Below, one piece after another: positions 10,994 through 18,877 of a stretch of 64,000 bases of DNA. A program made the translations under genes and the position numbers. The stretch comes from Gammaproteobacteria bacterium (lineage in GTDB: Bacteria > Pseudomonadota > Gammaproteobacteria > SG8-11): positions 20,091-84,090 of the forward strand of contig JAHECY010000009.1 of NCBI GenBank assembly GCA_024641505.1. Direction: 5' to 3'. The notes beneath the pieces were generated by a model. That model was not told the DNA's origin, ran no database searches, and worked only from the letters and a program-made list of their open reading frames with translations. Every line of letters starts with the position of its first letter. Within the stretch, counting starts at the first letter, position 1.

Positions 10994-13510
10994 ATGATAG
11001 GGTCAGGGTTACAGAAAAAAAATATGCCAAAGAACATTTTTCAATTGGCACTTGATTTTTACCGATCACCCACGGAATTTGGTGACTTGGTCGACGTTCA
11101 TAAATCCGTTCCACAAGGAATCGGTGATTTGTTAGCGTTTCTTGCCGGACCGGACCAGGAAAGAGTAAGGATTATTGGCAACAATGTCTCGTTACAGGGG
11201 GCTGGCGAGTTATTTGATGCCGCTTCCTACTTCGTGGAAGAAGTGTTGTTTGTCCCGGGAGCGGATTATTACCGGTTGCTGGGGGTTCGAACGGACGCCA
11301 GCGCAGATGTGGTACGTCAACATTACCAATATTTGATCGGCCTGTTCTACCAGGACGAGCGCAGCAGCATGGTTAATTGGAAAGAGTCCGATTCCATGCG
11401 GGTTAATCAGGCCTACAGTGTGCTGCGCGATCTCGAAAAACGTCGTAATTACAACGTCAAACTCGCCGCGACGGGGCGTCAGATCGAGCAATTTGATCCG
11501 ACAACCTATAAAAAACAGGAACGTACACGCCAAAAACCGCTAGAGACGCATAACGAAAATACCGTGATAGCTCGGTCTGCCGACACGGATGTGTTAGGCT
11601 CTGGGAAGGTCAAGCGCGAAGCCGAACAGGTGTTGGCCGATGCGGTCCGTCTGGCCAGCAACCATGTTTCCGCAAAATCTGATGTTATTCCTGCGGTGAA
11701 AACGGTAAGTGCGCACGCGCCCAGGACCGCTGCCAGTGCGGATGATCTTCCAAAAATTTTGATCTGCGATGACTCCGCAACAGTGCGTGCCAGTCTCGCC
11801 AAAGCTTTATCTAATGATTTTCGGTGTTTGCGCGCGCGCAATGGCGATGAAGGATGGCGCATCCTTCAGGACAACCCGGATGTGAAGTTGGTGCTGACCG
11901 ATCTGGAAATGCCGGAAATGGACGGCTATGCACTGATCACGAAAATTCGAGCCAGCGATCGACCGAACCTGGCAAATATCCCGATTATCATCGTAACCAG
12001 TGCCTCAGACACCAAAGCGAAACAACTGGCCCTGGGTAAGGGCGCCAGCGACTTTCTTGCCAAGGGAACGGACTATGTGGAAATTCTGGCCCGCGTGCGC
12101 GTGCACTACCGGCTGGCAAAGTCCACGGAATTGATACCAGAGTCCGTGCCGACCGTTCACACCCGGTCAAGTGTAGCTGCACCGGATGACGAAGAAAAAA
12201 CCGTGTTTCTGGACCTGTCGAAAACGCGCATGCCCATTGATGCACGGGATCGAGATCCATCTGCCCGGCGCGGTGGTGTCGAGAAATCCGCCTGGCTGCC
12301 AAAGCCGGTGCTTATCGGGGCGATGAGTCTGGTGGTCGTCGTTGTGTTGGCGCTGATGTTCAGCAGCGGCAATAAGGAGGCGCCGGAGACATCCGCGCAA
12401 GTAGCGGGTTCCCCAGCGAACGGTGCCCCGGGTGATGAAGTTGCACCGTCTGCTGCCACTGCTCCCGCGGAGGATACCAATCAGCTTACTGTACTCGACG
12501 TGGTAAAACCTGACACCGCGGCTGGTGCGCAGCCGGTAGAATCGGCACATAGCACGACCAAACCCTTGGTTTCCGTTGTCTCCAAGACTGCTTCGCGGGA
12601 AGTCAGCACCAATAAACCTTCCAAAGATAATGCAGCCCTCGTCGATCGCTCCGCGGAGCAACGTCGGAAGGAATCGAGTTTTCGCAAGAACAATTTGGCG
12701 GATGCGACGGAAATCATTCCGACGGTTGTCACGGATGTACCGGCAAATTCCGCACCCGGCACTGATGCCGCTGGTGAACCCCAGGATCCGGAAGAGACAC
12801 AAAAAATTAAACAACGCCTGGCGGAAATTGAGGCCGAGAGCATGGCGATGGCAGTTCGGAATGAACAGCCTGCCAACGATGAATTTGATGCGCTGGCGCC
12901 TTCGACGCAGGTTGCAGCCAAGGGAGACGCGCCTATCGGCAGCGGCGTTGGCAGTGGTGTGAATGCCATCTCGGCAATGGGCAGCGCTGTTACGCCATCG
13001 GTAGGCGCAGCGAACGCCGTTGCCTCAGTTGCACCAGAGGGCGTGGCGGATCCTTTTAATACGACGATACCTGCCGAAGACGACGGTGATGGAAAACAAG
13101 TCGCTATGGCCGAACCTGCTAAACCTGTGATGCGGGATCTGATCAGTTCCACGGAGTTATCGATACTGTTGTTCAAATTCGTACGCGCTTACGAAGAAGG
13201 CAATCTGTTTCAGTTCCTGGGCCTGTTCGATCCGGATGCCCGCACAGAAGATCGCGTTGGGATACGCGAAATTCGCAAGGACTATGAATTGTTGTTCAAG
13301 AAGTCCGATGTACGCCAGTTCATTATTCAGGACATGAATTGGACCAAAGAAGGTATTCGCGCCGTAGGCAAAGGGAAGTTTGAAGTCAAGATCAAGGCGC
13401 AGGGCAGCGATAAAATGAATGCTTACTCGGGGACAGTGACGTTCCATGTGGTAAAAAGAGCTGATGAGATCTTCGTCACCCAACTATTTCATTCCTACGC
13501 TCAACAATAA
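10994..13510 (+). CDS. degenerate J-domain / receiver domain / TM / NTF2-like protein
   Basis: 838 aa; YYRLLGVRTDASADVVRQHYQYLIGLFYQDE...VNQAYSVLRDLEKRRNYN (J-like, HPD->YQD); KILICDDSATVR...VLTDLEMPEMDGYALI...FLAKG (REC); TM VLIGAMSLVVVVVLALMF; C-terminal NTF2/SnoaL-like domain; possible downstream start at 11024. Confidence 0.8.
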   Translation: MIGSGLQKKNMPKNIFQLALDFYRSPTEFGDLVDVHKSVPQGIGDLLAFLAGPDQERVRIIGNNVSLQGAGELFDAASYFVEEVLFVPGADYYRLLGVRTDASADVVRQHYQYLIGLFYQDERSSMVNWKESDSMRVNQAYSVLRDLEKRRNYNVKLAATGRQIEQFDPTTYKKQERTRQKPLETHNENTVIARSADTDVLGSGKVKREAEQVLADAVRLASNHVSAKSDVIPAVKTVSAHAPRTAASADDLPKILICDDSATVRASLAKALSNDFRCLRARNGDEGWRILQDNPDVKLVLTDLEMPEMDGYALITKIRASDRPNLANIPIIIVTSASDTKAKQLALGKGASDFLAKGTDYVEILARVRVHYRLAKSTELIPESVPTVHTRSSVAAPDDEEKTVFLDLSKTRMPIDARDRDPSARRGGVEKSAWLPKPVLIGAMSLVVVVVLALMFSSGNKEAPETSAQVAGSPANGAPGDEVAPSAATAPAEDTNQLTVLDVVKPDTAAGAQPVESAHSTTKPLVSVVSKTASREVSTNKPSKDNAALVDRSAEQRRKESSFRKNNLADATEIIPTVVTDVPANSAPGTDAAGEPQDPEETQKIKQRLAEIEAESMAMAVRNEQPANDEFDALAPSTQVAAKGDAPIGSGVGSGVNAISAMGSAVTPSVGAANAVASVAPEGVADPFNTTIPAEDDGDGKQVAMAEPAKPVMRDLISSTELSILLFKFVRAYEEGNLFQFLGLFDPDARTEDRVGIREIRKDYELLFKKSDVRQFIIQDMNWTKEGIRAVGKGKFEVKIKAQGSDKMNAYSGTVTFHVVKRADEIFVTQLFHSYAQQ

Positions 13511-13639
13511 CCGTACCCTGCAAATCACAAATGGCGATGTACTGTTCCCTGGTGGATCAGTACGTTAGCCAATGTTATTGCATGTCGATAGCGTAGAACC
13601 TACACTGTCACCTCATGGTTCAATGGGTGGGAAGGGTAG

Positions 13640-14905
13640 GTGATTTCAAAGCAAATACGCCAAGTCAGCGTGCGGGTGGCTGCCGCCGGCGTCCTGTCAT
13701 TAACCATTCTGATAGTATGGCGAATTGCTTCGTACGGGATCAGTGAAACCTTGACGCAATACGCGTTATACGACCAATCCTCTCCTTCTGCCCTTAATAC
13801 CGCACTCGCCTGGTCGATGGATAACTCCAATACGTTGTATAGGGTCGCTTATTCGTTTGATGAACGACATCTTGAACAACGTATAGAGTACCTCTCAGAC
13901 GCGCTTAAATTGAATCCTGGCGATGGTCGTATTGCCATGAGTCTTGCTGCTTCCCTTAAACAATTCGGGGATAAGGAGCGCGCAGACGCATTTGCTGACC
14001 AAAGCGTAATACTGTTACCTGACGACGCCAATACCTTGCTTCAAGCGGGGGATTATTGGTGGCGCGGGGGAGAGTATTCCCGTGCGGTGGAGTCTTGGGG
14101 GAGGGCGTTGTCCCATGAACCGGCTGTGAATCAAAAATTATTCCCGGTGTTTCTGCGCATCATGGAACAGGCTGGTGGTATGGAAGTGATGCGTGACACC
14201 TTGATCGCTGTACCCGCCTGGTTTAACGATTTCTTCGAATATGTGATGACCAACGCCAGTAACGACCAACTGGTGAGGCGACTTTTTGCCTTGCGTAACG
14301 AGGCTGCGGTACCGGTGACATTGGCGGAACAAAAATCTTATTTGCGTTTTCTGGAAGCGGAACGGCGTTGGGACGAAGCTTTCGTGGTATGGGCCAATAG
14401 TCTGCGCCGGGAAAATCTGAGCGTAATGGGGCAGCCGGTCAATGGCGGTTTCGAAGTCGAGCCGACCGGAGTGGGATTCGATTGGCGCGTTCGGGAAGAT
14501 CCCGCAGTATTGATCAAGACGGATTACACTTACGGGATCAGCGGCCATAAAGCGCTTCATATCATATTTCGCGGGCAGCGCGTCAATTTTCGTCATATTG
14601 AACAGTTGATGATATTGCAGCCCCGTAAATACCGTTTTCGTGGTCAGGTTCGGCCCGACAGCTTGCAGGCGGCTGCAGGAGTGCAGTGGCAACTGACGTG
14701 CGTTGGCGGTAAGGAGCAGCCCTTTGCGCGCAGCAATCGATTTATCGGTGTCGATCAGTGGCGTACATTCTCCTTTGATTTCAAAGTTCCCCGACAGGAC
14801 TGTGATGGGCAGGTGCTGCGCCTGGTATCAGTGACGCAAGGCGTTGAAGACCCTGTCTACAAGGGGGAGATATGGTTTGATGACTTGAGTATCGAAGCGT
14901 TGTAG
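13640..14905 (+). CDS. TPR protein with C-terminal jelly-roll/carbohydrate-binding-like domain
   Basis: 421 aa; helical repeat region (LKLNPGDGRIAMSLAASLKQFGDKERADAFADQSVILLPDDANTLLQAGDYWW) then NGGFEVEPTGVGFDWRV...EIWFDDLSIE typical of CBM4/9-like folds. Confidence 0.6.
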   Translation: MISKQIRQVSVRVAAAGVLSLTILIVWRIASYGISETLTQYALYDQSSPSALNTALAWSMDNSNTLYRVAYSFDERHLEQRIEYLSDALKLNPGDGRIAMSLAASLKQFGDKERADAFADQSVILLPDDANTLLQAGDYWWRGGEYSRAVESWGRALSHEPAVNQKLFPVFLRIMEQAGGMEVMRDTLIAVPAWFNDFFEYVMTNASNDQLVRRLFALRNEAAVPVTLAEQKSYLRFLEAERRWDEAFVVWANSLRRENLSVMGQPVNGGFEVEPTGVGFDWRVREDPAVLIKTDYTYGISGHKALHIIFRGQRVNFRHIEQLMILQPRKYRFRGQVRPDSLQAAAGVQWQLTCVGGKEQPFARSNRFIGVDQWRTFSFDFKVPRQDCDGQVLRLVSVTQGVEDPVYKGEIWFDDLSIEAL

Positions 14906-15006
14906 CCCAGAATACGTTAAAGAAATATCGGATGATAAATGCTTAGATGTATGAGCGTGCTATGTACTAAGCACCGATTAAGCAAAATAACGTAAGAATA
15001 GTAGTT

Positions 15007-15537
15007 TTGGAGGTGGTTATGAAAACCTGGGTGGGGTCTATTCTAACAGTCTATATCTTCGTTCTGGGTGCTCTCGTGCCGTTTCCAATGGCGTTGGCGC
15101 AGGGTGGTAATGAGGTATCGGTGTATTCTTTGGGTACGGAATCGGACCTGGGCTTCGAAAAGGCCCGAGGCGCTTTGGTAGAAGCATTTATTGATGCTTA
15201 TTCAAAGGGAGAAACCGATATATTCCTGAGATTATTCAGCGATAATGCCCGTGCCGATGATAAGATAGGCAAGTCCGGCATTCGGTCGGATTATGAAATG
15301 CTGTTTACCGGCAGCAGGAGTCGGATTATTCGACTCCAAAACATAAAGTGGCACAACAAGAAAGGCGACGACAGTTACGCGATCGCCGATTTTGAGGCAC
15401 GAGTCATCCCCAATGACAAGGATCAGGAAAAAATCTACCGCGGTGCCATTGAATTGCATGTGAAAAAAGAAAATAATAACATTGTAATCAGTGAGCTGTA
15501 TCATGCCTATGATAATGCTTCCGTGGCCACACAATAA
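15007..15537 (+). CDS. secreted NTF2/SnoaL-like protein
   Basis: 176 aa; signal peptide ending PMALA; clear similarity to the C-terminal domain of the 838 aa protein (GIRSDYEMLF...ELHVKKENNNIVISELYHAY vs GIREIRKDYELLF...TFHVVKRADEIFVTQLFHSY). Confidence 0.7.
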   Translation: MEVVMKTWVGSILTVYIFVLGALVPFPMALAQGGNEVSVYSLGTESDLGFEKARGALVEAFIDAYSKGETDIFLRLFSDNARADDKIGKSGIRSDYEMLFTGSRSRIIRLQNIKWHNKKGDDSYAIADFEARVIPNDKDQEKIYRGAIELHVKKENNNIVISELYHAYDNASVATQ

Positions 15538-15554
15538 TTTGGTGTTAGGAAATT

Positions 15555-16136
15555 ATGAAGATTCACAAATTTGTCACCTGTGCATTCACTTGCATGGTTT
15601 GTCTCAGCAGTTCTTTGGTTTTGGCGAATTCAGAGAATACAGTTCAGCTAAAACGACTGGAAGGGACGGTATTAGTGAATCAAGGCAAGGGGTTTTCGTT
15701 AGCGGCGCCGGGTATGCAATTGCAGCCTGGAAGTCGTGTGCTGGTCATGTCGGACGGTGGTGTAAGCGTAGTTTTCTCCGATACCTGCACCATAGATATT
15801 GCTGCTAACAGCATATTTAGCTTGGGGAATACCCGGAGCTGCGAGCAGTTACGCAAACAAATCCAGACCGTGGGACCCTATTATGCTGCCGCCATAGGTG
15901 TCGAAGCCGTTGGTGATGCTAAGTCACCAGGTAAAACACGCACTGATGCCGGTGACGCAGGCACTGGCGGTGACGCAGGGGCTGCTGCTGCGGGTGGGGA
16001 GCCGGAAGTGGTATTCGCAGGCATGTCGATGAATGAAATTATCGTCGTGGGTGTTGGTGTCGGTGCTGGGTTGGCCGTGGTAGTGGCAAGTGGTGGCGGT
16101 GGTAACAAGAGCAACGGTGCCATCAGTCCGGAATAA
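15555..16136 (+). CDS. FecR-like exported protein with Gly-rich C-terminus
   Basis: 193 aa; signal peptide; VQLKRLEGTVLVNQGKGFSLAAPGMQLQPGSRVLVMSDGGVSVVFSDTCTIDI resembles FecR/DUF4384-type beta domain. Confidence 0.5.
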   Translation: MKIHKFVTCAFTCMVCLSSSLVLANSENTVQLKRLEGTVLVNQGKGFSLAAPGMQLQPGSRVLVMSDGGVSVVFSDTCTIDIAANSIFSLGNTRSCEQLRKQIQTVGPYYAAAIGVEAVGDAKSPGKTRTDAGDAGTGGDAGAAAAGGEPEVVFAGMSMNEIIVVGVGVGAGLAVVVASGGGGNKSNGAISPE

Positions 16137-16144
16137 TTGCTGGC

Positions 16145-17644
16145 ATGCAATTCTACAATTTTTTCTCATGGGATAAACCGTCCTATAATCAGCGATTGTT
16201 GTTTATCGCCCTGTTGTTGATTTTCTTTTTTGCACCGTTATTTCGTGCGGCGAATCGGCCCTTTCCTCTGATGATCACCGAGTTGGCAGCGCTCTGGCTG
16301 CTGTTCTATTGTGTGATCCAACGGCCGGGGTTCAGGTCGTTGAGAATGGATCTGCGGATCTTGCTGGGCGCGGTGCTGGGTTTTCCGTTGCTCTATCTTA
16401 TGCCTCTGCCTTTCGATTGGTGGGCCGCATTGCCGGGACGGGACATATATGGCACGACATTGAAGTTAATTGATTCACAGTCCTATATGTCGGTGTCCGT
16501 AATGTCGGTAAAAACCGAACAGGCGTGGTTGGCTTTGTTACCCCCGGTTGCCATCTTTACTGTCGTTTCCCTGTTGGAGGTAGGCCGGGTAAAAGCACTG
16601 GTAGCAGCATTTCTCGTCATTGCCTTTGGTGAAGCATGCCTTGGGCTCATTCAATACGGAGATGGTCCGCTTAGTATCTTGCGCCTGGGTAATCCGTATA
16701 ACGATAGCAGCGCAGTGGGTACCTATATTAATCGGAATCACCTCGCTGGACTGTTGGAAATGGCGCTGCCTGTTGCCTTGGGCATGCTGGCAGCAACCAT
16801 CGGCCGCAGTCGTTCCCAGCTAAGTTACGCGCGTAATTTTAAGGAAAAAGCCCTTGGGTTTATTGACAACTTCTCGCAAAACGCAGTGGTGCATGCGTTT
16901 ACATGCGTGGTGATATTGCTGGGATTGGTGTTTACCCAGTCCCGTAGCGGTGTGGGGTTGGCGATGATAACGATATTGCTGGCGATGATTGCCTATGCGC
17001 GCAGGTTGGGCGGTACCAACGTCTTTGGATTGTTTGGAACCTTGTTCGCCGTGGTGCTGGGGGCGGGAGTGTTAACCGGCTTGGCCCCGGTGCTCAGCCG
17101 ATTTACGGTAGACCCTCTGGCCGACAATCGGTGGGAAATTTTCAGTTTTAGCCTGCGGGGTATTGGCGAGTTTTTTCCGGTGGGCAGCGGCCCAGGGACA
17201 TTTCCTTATGTGTTTCCACGCTTTCAAATGAATATTGATGGTTTTGTCAACCATGCGCATAACGATTATCTCGAATGGTTATTCGAGGGTGGATTACTTG
17301 CCGCCCTGCTAATGTTCGCTATTATCGTGGTGTTTCTGCGGCAGTGGCCGCGTCTCTGGATAACTGAGCGTTGGAGTGAGTTTCGATTCATGAAAATTGG
17401 CGCCGGGATCGGCGTGTTTGCCATGATGCTCCATGGGATGACGGATTTTAACTTGCATATTCCCGCCAATGCGCTATTTTTTGCGTTTCTTATGGCGGTG
17501 TTTTTTCATTCCGGCGATGAAGCAAGCAACGTTGATCGTGCTACGCGTAACCATCGGGATGCAGGAATGTCCCGGATTCCCGTGCCGATTCTTCCCAAGC
17601 CAGATGCGGCCACCGCCCCCAAGAATCCATTTCTGGAAGAGTGA
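16145..17644 (+). CDS. O-antigen ligase / Wzy-type polymerase family membrane protein
   Basis: 499 aa; polytopic; FTQSRSGVGLAMI and VNHAHNDYLEWLFEGGLLA motifs of the Wzy_C family. Confidence 0.85.
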   Translation: MQFYNFFSWDKPSYNQRLLFIALLLIFFFAPLFRAANRPFPLMITELAALWLLFYCVIQRPGFRSLRMDLRILLGAVLGFPLLYLMPLPFDWWAALPGRDIYGTTLKLIDSQSYMSVSVMSVKTEQAWLALLPPVAIFTVVSLLEVGRVKALVAAFLVIAFGEACLGLIQYGDGPLSILRLGNPYNDSSAVGTYINRNHLAGLLEMALPVALGMLAATIGRSRSQLSYARNFKEKALGFIDNFSQNAVVHAFTCVVILLGLVFTQSRSGVGLAMITILLAMIAYARRLGGTNVFGLFGTLFAVVLGAGVLTGLAPVLSRFTVDPLADNRWEIFSFSLRGIGEFFPVGSGPGTFPYVFPRFQMNIDGFVNHAHNDYLEWLFEGGLLAALLMFAIIVVFLRQWPRLWITERWSEFRFMKIGAGIGVFAMMLHGMTDFNLHIPANALFFAFLMAVFFHSGDEASNVDRATRNHRDAGMSRIPVPILPKPDAATAPKNPFLEE

Positions 17645-17688
17645 CAGCCCATCGTCCAATAACTGCTATTAGTCGCCTAAAAAATATT

Positions 17689-18255
17689 TCACGGGTTGTG
17701 TTTGAGATGTTCCATAATAAAATTCGCAATCGAAGCCATGTCGTGCAATCCCAGGATGGTGGGATGGGGCAATGCCGGCGGTTGAGAATCACAGGCCAAG
17801 GCAATGACATCGTTGATCTCCGGATATAACCAGGTACTGGAAAGTCCATTGCGATGGACTTCAATCTTTGGTATTGCCGCGTGTTTCATGCCCTCTATCA
17901 ACACCAGATCCAGCGAAGTGGTGTCGAGTCTTGACAATAAGTATTGCAGATCCGGCTCGGCCGCAGCGGGTGATTGTTCAGCGATCAATGCCATACGGTG
18001 GCGCGATGCCAAGAGCACTTGTGTCGCGCCTGCTTTGCGAAGTTCGTAGCTGTCTTTGCCTGGGATGTCGATCTCGAAATCGTGATGCGTCGTCTTGATC
18101 AAACCGATGGCGAGACCTTGGGCGCGCAATAAGGGAATCAATTGCCTAAGCAGCGTGGTTTTACCACTGCCGCTGGTGCCAATGAAGGCCAATATTGGCG
18201 TTCCGTCTGCAGGCGTTGTAAATACCCTATGGTTGTGGTGTGAGGAAATCATCAA
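17689..18255 (-). CDS. mobB: molybdopterin-guanine dinucleotide biosynthesis adapter protein MobB
   Basis: 188 aa; ILAFIGTSGSGKTTLLRQLIP Walker A, GLIKTTHHDFEIDIPGKDSYELRKAGA; overlaps mobA. Confidence 0.92.
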   Translation of the reverse strand: MMISSHHNHRVFTTPADGTPILAFIGTSGSGKTTLLRQLIPLLRAQGLAIGLIKTTHHDFEIDIPGKDSYELRKAGATQVLLASRHRMALIAEQSPAAAEPDLQYLLSRLDTTSLDLVLIEGMKHAAIPKIEVHRNGLSSTWLYPEINDVIALACDSQPPALPHPTILGLHDMASIANFIMEHLKHNP

Positions 18256-18826
18256 TATCTTTGAGAGTATTGAGATTAATAAAAGCTTGAGCTTCGTCCG
18301 AAAAATCCACTACCACGTGGGGTTGTTCCATAATCCAGTGACCAACTTGTCGCTTGCCTGCTGCCAAATAGGATGTTAAGGAATTGCTCAGTGATGTCGA
18401 CATTAAACAACAAAGTGGTTGTAACCTCTCCCCGTCATGGGCAACGGCTATTTGGACGTGACACTCCTTCAGGCGCTGTAGCAGGCGTCGACCGAGTTCC
18501 AGCGGGAAGTGGGGCATATCACATGGTATAACCAATAGATAGGGCGTGGTGACCTGTTGCAGCGCAGTGTTGATGCCGGTGAGCGGTCCTGGATATCCCG
18601 GCACGTTGTCAACTAGCACCGGAACCTCAAATTGCTGGTAGCTGTCCAAATTGCGGTTTGCGCTGATGATGATACGGGGATAGAGGGGTTTAAGTTTCCC
18701 TAAAATGAATGCGATCAGAGGTTGTCCAGTAATCGACAATAAACCCTTATCGATACCTCCCAGACGCTTACCCTGACCGCCAGCAAGAATCAAAACCGTG
18801 ATCAGTGTATCAATATCGTTTGGCAT
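18227..18826 (-). CDS. mobA: molybdenum cofactor guanylyltransferase MobA
   Basis: 199 aa; LILAGGQGKRLGGIDKGL, VPGYPGPLTGI, IPCDMPHFP. Confidence 0.93.
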   Translation of the reverse strand: MPNDIDTLITVLILAGGQGKRLGGIDKGLLSITGQPLIAFILGKLKPLYPRIIISANRNLDSYQQFEVPVLVDNVPGYPGPLTGINTALQQVTTPYLLVIPCDMPHFPLELGRRLLQRLKECHVQIAVAHDGERLQPLCCLMSTSLSNSLTSYLAAGKRQVGHWIMEQPHVVVDFSDEAQAFINLNTLKDIDDFLTPQP

Positions 18827-18877
18827 GTATCAGTATAAAGAGATCAATAACGATTAATCAGAGAATGAATTCAAGCC

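Noticed and set aside
12481-13176. 231 aa Ser/Ala/Thr-rich minus-strand ORF (also 12167-12814)
   Set aside because: Antisense to the Ala/Pro-rich linker of the 838 aa protein; compositional artefact
14940-14973. TGCTTAG-N20-CTAAGCA inverted repeat
   Set aside because: Short arms with a long loop; could be chance
15945-15990. GGTGACGCAGGCACTGGCGGTGACGCAGG tandem motif
   Set aside because: Gly/Ala-rich low-complexity coding sequence of the FecR-like protein
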